Position numbers and translations under genes: made by a program. Below are positions 1 to 4,704 of a DNA stretch of 5,046 nt, in pieces (the stretch's first letter is position 1; every line of letters begins with the position of its first letter). The notes beneath the pieces are model-generated. The model was not told the DNA's origin, searched no databases, and saw nothing but the letters and a program-made list of their open reading frames with translations. The stretch is from an uncultured bacterium (GTDB taxonomy: Bacteria; Bacteroidota; Bacteroidia; Chitinophagales; Chitinophagaceae). The DNA lies in assembly GCA_903957405.1 (NCBI GenBank), contig CAJBPC010000760.1, forward strand, positions 1-5,046, read 5' to 3'.

Positions 1-75
1 AAAGCTATTTATAAGTCTCAATTGAATTCCGGGGTTCTCGATTCCTGAATATAGCGGACAATGATATATATGGAT

Positions 76-116
76 AGTCGTGAAAATGATTTATTTTCAC
101 GACTGTTCTTTTTTTT
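76..116 (+). terminator. Intrinsic terminator of the upstream unit (probably rpsU)
   Basis: A perfect 12-bp stem (AGTCGTGAAAAT at 76-87 pairing with 93-104) closes a 5-nt loop. A short GTTC and eight T's (109-116) follow. This is a textbook Rho-independent terminator. The gene it serves lies mostly or wholly upstream of the window. In many Bacteroidota the gene before this recombinase is rpsU, so that is my inference. Bases 1-75 show no recognisable coding end or promoter. The T-tract ends exactly where the xerC start codon begins, so the same hairpin would also lie in the 5' region of any read-through xerC message. Confidence 0.9.
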
Positions 117-1019
117 ATGTCCATACCACAACCGCCCGCCATACAATCCTTTGTTGACTATCTCCGATATGAAAAGCGGTATTCTGCGCATACGGTGAGG
201 GCTTACGGCGATGATCTCACGAATTTCTTCGACTATCTTTTTTTACAATATGGGTTAGCGGATGCCTCCGGTGTCATGCCATTTCATGTGAGGAGTTGGT
301 TGGCGGTGATGACGGAGGCAGGCCTGAAGGGTCGTACGGTCAACCGAAAGATGTCTTGTCTGAAGTCGTTTTTCAAGTATGGCCGTCGCATCGGCACGGT
401 GATGCATGATCCTTTGATCGACGTACGAGTACTTAAGGCGTCAAAGCGACTGCCATCCAGTATCGGTGAGGAGCAGATGCGAGTTTTGCTGCACGATGTG
501 GAGTTTCCTAAAGGTGTTGCGGGGGGGCTGGAGCGGCTTGTTTTACAGGTGTTATATGAGGCTGGGGTCAGGGTGAGTGAGTTAACGGGATTGCGGGAGG
601 CGGATGTCGACATGCATTCGCATACTTTGAAAGTGTTGGGTAAGGGTGCTAAGGAGCGGATCATACCGCTGAGTGCTGCATTGGTTTCAGAGGTTTCCCG
701 GTTCATTGCGGAAAAAGTCGGGGGCATGGACGTGCCAACTCAGGGTTTTTTATTTGAGTATCCGGATGGCCGCAGGCTCCAGCCAAGGAAGGCCTATGAT
801 ATTGTGCGGAAATATCTTTCCATGGTAACGACGGCGGAGAAGAAGGGGCCGCATGTGTTGCGCCACAGTTTTGCCACCCATCTTTCAAACCACGGGGCCG
901 ACCTGAATGCTATCAAGGAGTTGCTTGGTCACAGCAGTCTTGCCGCTACGCAGGTATACACGCACAATACGATTTCGAAGCTTAGGGAAGCGCATCGTAA
1001 AGCGCACCCCCGTGGGTAA
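117..1019 (+). CDS. xerC: Tyrosine recombinase XerC/XerD-type
   Basis: Site-specific tyrosine recombinase of the Xer type. By family knowledge it acts with a partner at the dif site near FtsK to resolve chromosome dimers. The 300 residues match the usual Xer length. The N-terminal SAM-like core-binding domain spans about residues 8-95 (YLRYEKRYSAHTVRAY near 15-30) and the catalytic domain about 112-290. All six active-site residues are visible: R152 (GVRVSEL), K176 (GKGAKER), H246 and R249 (HVLRHSFATHL), H272 (LLGHSS) and nucleophile Y281 (VYTH). The ATG at 117 is the only workable ATG start: the frame has a stop at 87-89, and the next Met (54) would remove most of the core-binding domain. 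There is no Shine-Dalgarno; a terminator T-tract touches the start. XerC is preferred over XerD because of the conserved position before hpf and tuf in Bacteroidota. An integron or phage integrase is unlikely, since nothing mobile lies nearby. Confidence 0.93.
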   Translation: MSIPQPPAIQSFVDYLRYEKRYSAHTVRAYGDDLTNFFDYLFLQYGLADASGVMPFHVRSWLAVMTEAGLKGRTVNRKMSCLKSFFKYGRRIGTVMHDPLIDVRVLKASKRLPSSIGEEQMRVLLHDVEFPKGVAGGLERLVLQVLYEAGVRVSELTGLREADVDMHSHTLKVLGKGAKERIIPLSAALVSEVSRFIAEKVGGMDVPTQGFLFEYPDGRRLQPRKAYDIVRKYLSMVTTAEKKGPHVLRHSFATHLSNHGADLNAIKELLGHSSLAATQVYTHNTISKLREAHRKAHPRG

Positions 1020-1129
1020 AAAGTCGAAGTTTTACAGCGTTTTCATTGTTGGAGAAAATGCAAGGATATCAGTCGGTTTTATTTGTTTTTCTGCATTTAT
1101 TTCGGTAATTTCATAGTGGTACAGGTGCA

Positions 1130-1193
1130 TCACAATCCTGTGAAACACAACGAGTTCTTACATTTATTGTTCACAGATAAAACAAGTCTTGTT
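1130..1193 (+). promoter_or_regulatory. hpf leader with two short inverted repeats
   Basis: The 174-nt gap between xerC and hpf holds two short inverted repeats. TCACA-N4-TGTGA lies at 1130-1143. AACAA-gtc-TTGTT lies at 1181-1193 and ends directly against the hpf ATG. The second would form a weak hairpin over the ribosome landing area. A possible but poor promoter sits upstream: TTTG at 1082-1085, then 20 nt, then TAATTTCA at 1106-1113, which has only a partial match to TAnnTTTG. Stress or stationary-phase control of hpf is common in bacteria, but nothing here proves it. Confidence 0.25.
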
Positions 1194-1493
1194 ATGAACG
1201 TTAACATTCAAACCGTGCATTTTGATTCTGACTCCAAGCTGATCGAACACGTTAACAAAAAAATCGCAAAGTTGAGCCATTATCACGACAAGATCATCAA
1301 GGTTGATGTATTCCTGAAGTTGGACAATGTGGTACATCAGATCAAGGATAAGGTAGCCGAGATCAGGGTGACGGTTCCGCGTCATGAGTTCTTCGTGAAG
1401 CAGACCTCCAAGTCTTTTGAGGAGTCTTTTGACAGTGCTTTGGACGCTGTGATCATCCAGATCAAGAAAGCTAAAGAGAAGCAAGCAGCATAG
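1194..1493 (+). CDS. hpf: Ribosome hibernation promoting factor, short form (HPF/RaiA/YfiA family)
   Basis: A 99-residue protein of the HPF/RaiA family, which binds the decoding region of the 30S subunit and keeps idle ribosomes inactive and protected. The sequence starts MNVNIQTVHFDSDSKLIEHV and follows the family's beta-alpha-beta-beta-beta-alpha plan: strand about 2-9, helix about 14-29, strands about 35-66, and a C-terminal helix from about 72 that is rich in lysine. There is no C-terminal dimerisation domain of the long HPF, so this is the short form usual in Bacteroidota. An upstream in-frame ATG at 1083 would add 37 residues (MFFCIYFG...) that do not look like the family; 1194 places the family N-terminus correctly. 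No Shine-Dalgarno is present. The gene follows xerC by 174 nt and is closed by its own terminator. Confidence 0.93.
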   Translation: MNVNIQTVHFDSDSKLIEHVNKKIAKLSHYHDKIIKVDVFLKLDNVVHQIKDKVAEIRVTVPRHEFFVKQTSKSFEESFDSALDAVIIQIKKAKEKQAA

Positions 1494-1516
1494 AAAAGGC
1501 CTTCGGGCCTTTTTTT
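1494..1516 (+). terminator. Intrinsic terminator of hpf
   Basis: AAAAGGCC at 1494-1501 pairs with GGCCTTTT at 1506-1513 around a stable TTCG tetraloop, and the T run continues to 1516. It begins directly after the hpf stop codon (1491-1493) and separates the xerC-hpf unit from the tRNA-tuf unit. The A-rich left arm means it could also work in the opposite direction. Confidence 0.92.
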
Positions 1517-1551
1517 AATGGATTTCATTGAAATTTTATTCCACAAAATTT

Positions 1552-1579
1552 TTGCTTTTAAAGATTTCCACTACCTTCG
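1552..1579 (+). promoter_or_regulatory. Bacteroidota-type promoter of the tRNA-tuf unit
   Basis: TTG at 1552-1554 (within TTTTTGC) is followed by 17 nt and TACCTTCG at 1572-1579, close to the Bacteroidota -33/-7 consensus TTG...TAnnTTTG. The start of transcription would fall at about 1585-1590, some 65 nt before the first tRNA. The position between the hpf terminator and the tRNA cluster fits. Only the sequence match supports it. Confidence 0.6.
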
Positions 1580-1652
1580 CCTTCCCAAAAAAGGGGGTAG
1601 TTCTTTGTTTTTCAGGTATAAGTGTATATATGGTTATTTCCTATCCGCAACC

Positions 1653-1725
1653 GCCAGAGTAGCTCAGTTGGTAGAGCAGCTGATTTGTAATCAGCTGGTC
1701 GGGGGTTCGAGTCCCTTCTCTGGCT
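1653..1725 (+). tRNA. tRNA-Thr(UGU)
   Basis: A complete cloverleaf of 73 nt: acceptor GCCAGAG (1653-1659) with CTCTGGC (1718-1724) and discriminator T1725. The anticodon stem GCTGA/TCAGC encloses TTTGTAA, giving anticodon TGT at 1686-1688, which reads ACA and related Thr codons. The T-arm loop is TTCGAGT. The 3' CCA is not encoded. First tRNA of a four-gene cluster transcribed towards tuf. Confidence 0.97.
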
Positions 1726-1743
1726 CATTAGGAAAGTTGGTGT

Positions 1744-1760
1744 CCGGTTTTGATTGCCGG
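1744..1760 (+). other. Small hairpin in the Thr-Tyr tRNA spacer
   Basis: CCGG at 1744-1747 and CCGG at 1757-1760 can pair around a 9-nt loop in the 68-nt spacer between tRNA-Thr and tRNA-Tyr. It is short and may be chance, but the other two spacers of this cluster also hold hairpins. Confidence 0.25.
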
Positions 1761-1793
1761 GGAAATATTTATCTGTCGTAAGGCAGTCCATAT

Positions 1794-1876
1794 GGGCAGG
1801 TTCCAGAGCGGCCAAATGGGGCGGACTGTAAATCCGCTGTCTTTCGACTTCAGAGGTTCGAATCCTCTCCTGCCCA
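1794..1876 (+). tRNA. tRNA-Tyr(GUA)
   Basis: A class II tRNA of 83 nt with a long variable arm. The acceptor GGGCAGG (1794-1800) pairs with CCTGCCC (1869-1875), and the discriminator is A1876. The anticodon stem GCGGA/TCCGC encloses CTGTAAA, giving anticodon GTA at 1828-1830. The long variable arm after 1837 and the A discriminator are as expected for bacterial tRNA-Tyr. CCA is not encoded. Confidence 0.97.
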
Positions 1877-1947
1877 CATTTATACTGAAAACGCAAGTCG
1901 GAAAAGGAAATCAGTGAAGCATGTGCTTTTGTTTTTCTTTCTTTGTT

Positions 1948-1963
1948 GCACAAGCAATTGTGC
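1948..1963 (+). other. Hairpin overlapping the 5' end of tRNA-Gly
   Basis: GCACAA (1948-1953) and TTGTGC (1958-1963) pair perfectly around a GCAA tetraloop of the GNRA class. The last two bases of the right arm are the first two bases of mature tRNA-Gly (G1962, C1963). Two more G-U pairs could extend it into the acceptor. The hairpin therefore competes with the tRNA acceptor stem in the precursor. Confidence 0.5.
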
Positions 1964-2034
1964 GGGAGTAGCTCAGTTGGTAGAGCGATAGCCTTCCAAG
2001 CTATAGGTCGCGGGTTCGAACCTCGTCTCCCGCT
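1962..2034 (+). tRNA. tRNA-Gly(UCC)
   Basis: A 73-nt cloverleaf: acceptor GCGGGAG (1962-1968) with CTCCCGC (2027-2033) and discriminator T2034. The anticodon stem ATAGC/GCTAT encloses CTTCCAA, giving anticodon TCC at 1995-1997, which reads GGA and GGG. CCA is not encoded. It is the third tRNA of the cluster. Its 5' end takes part in an alternative hairpin with the spacer. Confidence 0.97.
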
Positions 2035-2043
2035 CATTATTCC

Positions 2044-2062
2044 GGCCGCTCATTCAGCGGTT
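2044..2062 (+). other. Hairpin in the Gly-Thr tRNA spacer
   Basis: CCGCT (2046-2050) pairs with AGCGG (2056-2060) around CATTC, and two G-U pairs extend it to 2044 and 2062. It fills most of the 31-nt spacer between tRNA-Gly and the second tRNA-Thr, so it could set the spacing for tRNA processing. There is no T-tract, so it is not a terminator. Confidence 0.45.
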
Positions 2063-2065
2063 AAC

Positions 2066-2137
<72 letters not shown>

Positions 2138-2322
2138 CATTGTGTTGAAGCCCTTGTCAGATCCGCATGTTGTTACGCGGTGGGGTTTTTGGCTCTGAGA
2201 CGGTTTGTTTTGTGAGGGGAACGAAATGACTACGGAAGATCAATATTTCGGATGGAGACATTCGTCATATATCAGTTTCGACAGGGTACTTTAATTGTAA
2301 ACACAACCTAAAACGGATAACA
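2138..2322 (+). promoter_or_regulatory. tuf leader region, 185 nt, with a possible stem-loop and mini-ORF
   Basis: No clear promoter is visible here, so tuf is probably co-transcribed with the four tRNAs. A two-part stem-loop is possible. CCGC (2163-2166) pairs with GCGG (2177-2180), and an outer helix joins GAAGCCC (2147-2153) with GGGTTTT (2183-2189), partly through G-U pairs; it ends in five T's. A 22-codon open frame at 2226-2294 starts ATG after GAGGGGA and ends 28 nt before tuf. The final A-rich stretch before the tuf ATG lacks a Shine-Dalgarno, as usual in Bacteroidota. Neither the stem nor the mini-ORF is proven. Confidence 0.3.
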
Positions 2323-3510
2323 ATGTCTAAAGAGACTTTTAAGAGGGACAAGCCTCACGTAAACGTAGGTACTATTGGTCACGTTGATCATGGCAAGACC
2401 ACGTTGACTGCAGCCATTACCAACATGCTGGCAAAGAAGGGTTGGGCTCAGGAGAAGAAGTATGATGAAATTGATGCTGCTCCGGAAGAAAAAGAGCGTG
2501 GTATCACCATCAATACTGCGCACGTGGAGTACCAGACAGCTAAACGTCACTATGCGCACGTGGATTGCCCAGGTCACGCTGACTATGTTAAGAACATGAT
2601 CACAGGTGCCGCACAGATGGACGGTGCGATCTTGGTTGTTGCTGCAACAGATGGTCCTATGCCACAGACCAAGGAGCACATCCTTCTTGCCCGTCAGGTT
2701 GGTGTTCCCCGCATCGTGGTATTCATGAACAAAGTAGATCTGGTCGATGATCCCGAGCTGCTTGAACTGGTCGAAATGGAGATCCGCGAATTGCTTTCTA
2801 TATACGGTTTCGATGGTGACAATACGCCGATCATTCAGGGATCAGCTACGGGTGCTCTTGCTGGCGAAGAACAGTGGGTTGCCAAGATCGAAGAACTGAT
2901 GACAGCGGTAGATGATTTCATTCCATTGCCTCCCCGTCCGGTCGATCTTCCGTTCCTCATGTCTGTAGAAGATGTTTTCACCATTACTGGTCGTGGTACG
3001 GTTGCTACTGGTCGCATCGAGCGTGGCCGTGTAAAAGTGGGCGAACCCGTAGAGATCGTTGGTTTGATGGAAGCGCCTTTGAATTCAACTTGCACGGGTG
3101 TAGAAATGTTCCGCAAGTTGCTTGACGAAGGTGAAGCTGGTGACAATGCAGGCCTTCTCCTCCGTGGAATTGAAAAGAAAGACATCCGCAGGGGTATGGT
3201 TATCTGTAAACCAGGCTCAATCACTCCGCACACTGATTTCAAGGGTGAGGTGTACGTACTGAGCAAAGAAGAGGGTGGTCGTCATACCCCATTCTTCCAA
3301 AAATACAGGCCTCAGTTCTATTTCCGTACAACTGACGTAACGGGAGAAGTGGAACTGCCTGCTGGAACAGAGATGGTCATGCCTGGAGACAATATCAACC
3401 TGACCGTTAGGTTGATCCAGCCCATCGCAATGGAAAAAGGCTTGAAGTTTGCCATCCGTGAAGGTGGTCGTACGGTAGGTGCCGGTCAGGTGACTGAAAT
3501 CCTTAAGTAA
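2323..3510 (+). CDS. tuf: Translation elongation factor Tu
   Basis: EF-Tu, the GTPase that carries aminoacyl-tRNA to the ribosomal A site; cytoplasmic. Its 395 residues match the family length (393-396). The GTPase domain (about 1-205) shows G1 GHVDHGKT at 19-26, switch I RGITI at 59-63, G3 DCPGHAD at 81-87, G4 NKVD at 136-139 and G5 GSA at 173-175. Domain II is about 212-300 (VEDVFTITGRGTVATGRIERG lies at its start), and domain III runs from about 301 to the conserved end GGRTVGAGQVTEI. All catalytic motifs are intact, including the H of DHGKT and the H of PGHAD. Start ATG 2323 gives the usual MSKETFKRDKPHVN N-terminus; an A-rich stretch replaces a Shine-Dalgarno. It lies behind four tRNA genes and ahead of tRNA-Trp and secE, a classic neighbourhood. 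The sequence resembles Bacteroidota EF-Tu, possibly Chitinophagaceae. Confidence 0.99.
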   Translation: MSKETFKRDKPHVNVGTIGHVDHGKTTLTAAITNMLAKKGWAQEKKYDEIDAAPEEKERGITINTAHVEYQTAKRHYAHVDCPGHADYVKNMITGAAQMDGAILVVAATDGPMPQTKEHILLARQVGVPRIVVFMNKVDLVDDPELLELVEMEIRELLSIYGFDGDNTPIIQGSATGALAGEEQWVAKIEELMTAVDDFIPLPPRPVDLPFLMSVEDVFTITGRGTVATGRIERGRVKVGEPVEIVGLMEAPLNSTCTGVEMFRKLLDEGEAGDNAGLLLRGIEKKDIRRGMVICKPGSITPHTDFKGEVYVLSKEEGGRHTPFFQKYRPQFYFRTTDVTGEVELPAGTEMVMPGDNINLTVRLIQPIAMEKGLKFAIREGGRTVGAGQVTEILK

Positions 3511-3532
3511 CATTTCCGATCCTTTGTCCTTC

Positions 3533-3563
3533 TTTGTGAAAGCAAAGGGATTCGATATCTTTA
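3533..3563 (+). promoter_or_regulatory. Candidate promoter for tRNA-Trp-secE-nusG
   Basis: TTTG at 3533-3536, then 19 nt, then TATCTTTA at 3556-3563. This matches the Bacteroidota -33/-7 consensus except for the last base (A for G). It would start transcription near 3570, inside the left arm of the 14-bp hairpin that follows tuf, which is an awkward place. Either the promoter is chance, or promoter and terminator are interleaved. Confidence 0.35.
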
Positions 3564-3594
3564 CAAAGTACCCGGGTTCTCCCGGGTACTTTGT
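3563..3594 (+). terminator. Strong hairpin after tuf, terminator-like without T-tract
   Basis: ACAAAGTACCCGGG (3563-3576) pairs perfectly with 3581-3594 around TTCT: a 14-bp stem with a CCCGGG core. It starts 53 nt after the tuf stop. No run of T's follows (CACTAC instead), so it is not a canonical intrinsic terminator. It may reduce read-through from tuf into secE-nusG or protect the tuf mRNA 3' end. Confidence 0.55.
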
Positions 3595-3610
3595 CACTAC
3601 ATATGTAGTG
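3595..3610 (+). repeat. Perfect 16-bp palindrome
   Basis: CACTACATATGTAGTG is its own reverse complement and starts directly at the end of the 14-bp hairpin. With no loop it suits a dimeric DNA-binding protein better than an RNA hairpin. No known operator is recognised. Confidence 0.4.
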
Positions 3611-3667
3611 GTTCCTGAAAGGTCTGAATGTCCGTATGATGAATGCGGTCAAACATTTTTCAGGTAC
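3611..3667 (+). repeat. Inverted repeat enclosing the leader before tRNA-Trp
   Basis: GTTCCTGAAA (3611-3620) pairs with TTTCAGGTAC (3658-3667), nine of ten positions, around 37 nt. It ends 4 nt before the 5' end of tRNA-Trp. In the precursor RNA it would form a long-range stem beside the RNase P cleavage site. Function unknown. Confidence 0.4.
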
Positions 3668-3671
3668 ACAA

Positions 3672-3742
3672 ACGGGCATAGTTCAACGGCAGAATAGAGG
3701 TCTCCAAAACCTTCGATCTAGGTTCGAATCCTAGTGCCCGTG
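3672..3742 (+). tRNA. tRNA-Trp(CCA)
   Basis: A 71-nt cloverleaf: acceptor ACGGGCA (3672-3678) with TGCCCGT (3735-3741) and discriminator G3742. The anticodon stem GAGGT/ACCTT encloses CTCCAAA, giving anticodon CCA at 3704-3706, for UGG. T-arm CTAGG-TTCGAAT-CCTAG. The 3' CCA end is not encoded. tRNA-Trp between tuf and secE is a widely conserved arrangement. Confidence 0.97.
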
Positions 3743-3793
3743 CTAACTTAGGGATCGATGGATTCACGAACCACAGGTATCAACCTAGTGTAG

Positions 3794-3809
3794 CATTCTT
3801 CGCAGAATG
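3794..3809 (+). other. Small hairpin in the tRNA-Trp to secE spacer
   Basis: CATTCT (3794-3799) pairs with AGAATG (3804-3809) around TCGC, 46 nt before the secE start. No T-tract follows, so it is not a terminator. It may mark processing between the tRNA and the secE-nusG mRNA. The rest of the 113-nt spacer shows no promoter. Confidence 0.35.
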
Positions 3810-3855
3810 ATCCAAAGCATCATCATTCCTTTCAACCGTTAATCCGCTCATCGTC

Positions 3856-4050
3856 ATGAATAAATTGCAGGCTTATTTTAAGGATTCTTACCGGGAGATG
3901 CTGGAGAAAGTCACATGGCCTACATGGGCGCAACTGCAGCAGTCCACCATGATCGTGTTGGTTGCCACTTTGGTGATCACCGGATTGGTATGGCTGATGG
4001 ATTTAGCCAGCAGCAATATTCTTAAATTCGTTTACTCACTTTTCAAATGA
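3856..4050 (+). CDS. secE: Preprotein translocase subunit SecE
   Basis: A 64-residue short SecE, the small clamp subunit of the SecYEG export channel in the inner membrane. It has the single-membrane-span form normal for Bacteroidota, not the three-span form of E. coli. The amphipathic N-terminal helix carries the family motif EMLEKVTWPTW (residues 14-24), and one hydrophobic segment follows at about 31-48 (TMIVLVATLVITGLVWLM), with a short C-terminal tail. The start ATG at 3856 gives the expected family N-terminus; no Shine-Dalgarno is present. The stop TGA overlaps the nusG start as ATGA (4047-4050), so the two are translationally coupled. It lies between tRNA-Trp and nusG, as in most bacteria. 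Confidence 0.96.
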   Translation: MNKLQAYFKDSYREMLEKVTWPTWAQLQQSTMIVLVATLVITGLVWLMDLASSNILKFVYSLFK

Positions 4051-4613
4051 CGGAAACAACCAACCAACCGGAGTCCAAATGGTACGTCCTCCGTGTCATA
4101 AGCGGTAAGGAACGAAAAGTGAAGGAGTATCTTGACAAGGATATTTCCAGGCAAGAAGATTGGTTCAAGATGATCAAACAGATTTTTCTTCCGATAGAAA
4201 AAGTGTATAAGGTGCAAAATGGTAAAAAGGTGGTACGTGAACGCAACCTTTACCCAGGGTATGTTTTTATAGAGGTCGATGGAAATATGAATGATGATGT
4301 CATTTCTACGATCAACAACACGACAAACGTGATCCATTTTTTGGGAAAAGATAATCCTCAGCCCCTTTCAAAGGTCGAGGTGAATAAAATGCTGGGTAAA
4401 GTCGACGAATTGAGTGGTGCCGGCGGCATCATTATGAGTGAACCTTTCTTTGAAGGCGAAACGATCAAAATCATCGATGGTCCTTTCAATGATTTCAATG
4501 GTACCATCGAGGAAGTCAATGATGAGAAGAAAAAACTCAAGGTATCTGTGAAGATATTCGGCCGGTCTACCCCCGTGGAACTTAATTACATGCAAGTGGA
4601 AAAGCTACCATAA
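4047..4613 (+). CDS. nusG: Transcription termination/antitermination factor NusG
   Basis: NusG binds RNA polymerase at the clamp, affects pausing and links it with the ribosome or Rho. The 188 residues fit the family. The NGN domain covers about 11-115, with KWYVLRV at 11-17, SGKERKV at 19-25, and the hallmark RERNLYPGYVFIEV at 64-77. The KOW domain follows at about 134-187, with FFEGETIKIIDGPFNDFNG as its first part (134-152) and GRSTPVELNYMQVEKL at the end. The segment at about 30-60 is longer than in E. coli, in line with Bacteroidota NusG. The start codon overlaps the secE stop by four bases and has no separate ribosome site. A strong terminator follows 13 nt after the stop, and the usual next gene rplK is missing, which is unusual. 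Confidence 0.97.
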   Translation: MTETTNQPESKWYVLRVISGKERKVKEYLDKDISRQEDWFKMIKQIFLPIEKVYKVQNGKKVVRERNLYPGYVFIEVDGNMNDDVISTINNTTNVIHFLGKDNPQPLSKVEVNKMLGKVDELSGAGGIIMSEPFFEGETIKIIDGPFNDFNGTIEEVNDEKKKLKVSVKIFGRSTPVELNYMQVEKLP

Positions 4614-4626
4614 AAGATATTTCTTG

Positions 4627-4658
4627 AAAAAAGTCCCGCGGAAGCGGGATTTTTTTTT
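4627..4658 (+). terminator. Intrinsic terminator after nusG
   Basis: GTCCCGC (4633-4639) pairs with GCGGGAT (4644-4650), one G-U pair, around a GGAA tetraloop. Flanking A's (4627-4632) pair with the start of a nine-T run (4650-4658). It is a strong terminator, and its A-flanked left arm would allow it to act in both directions. It ends the secE-nusG unit. Confidence 0.93.
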
Positions 4659-4704
4659 GGTTTGATGGAAGATCTTTTAGGGGAAGGCAATACTTTTATA
4701 CAAT

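Noticed and set aside
117..1019. Recombinase as evidence of an integrated mobile element
   Set aside because: The protein looks like a housekeeping Xer recombinase in its usual place before hpf and tuf. No att repeats, cargo genes or integration into a tRNA gene are seen.
1130..1143. CRP-like operator TCACA-N4-TGTGA
   Set aside because: A CRP site is TGTGA-N6-TCACA; here the halves are in the opposite order and the spacer is 4, so only a weak hairpin is supported.
1083..1193. N-terminal extension of HPF by 37 residues from ATG 1083
   Set aside because: The extension reads MFFCIYFGNFIVV... and does not resemble the family; MNVNIQTVHF at 1194 is the conserved beginning.
1518..1781. Open frame on the + strand covering the promoter and tRNA-Thr
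   Set aside because: It includes the VAQLVEQLICNQLVGGSSPFSGS peptide that arises from reading through a tRNA, and it crosses the tRNA promoter.
1612..2037. Long open frame on the - strand across the tRNA cluster
   Set aside because: It translates the reverse complements of three tRNA genes, which produces repeated RxxSNPRP-like peptides that are common tRNA artefacts. It is not a protein gene.
3217..3597. - strand open frames over tuf and its 3' hairpin, and similar ones over xerC, secE-nusG and lacI
   Set aside because: They are shadows of well-supported + strand genes and show no family features.
4661..4698. Promoter of the LacI gene, TTTG at 4661-4664 with TACTTTTA at 4691-4698
   Set aside because: The gap of 26 nt is longer than the 17-23 nt usual for Bacteroidota promoters, and the second box ends only 6 nt before the ATG, which would imply a nearly leaderless mRNA.
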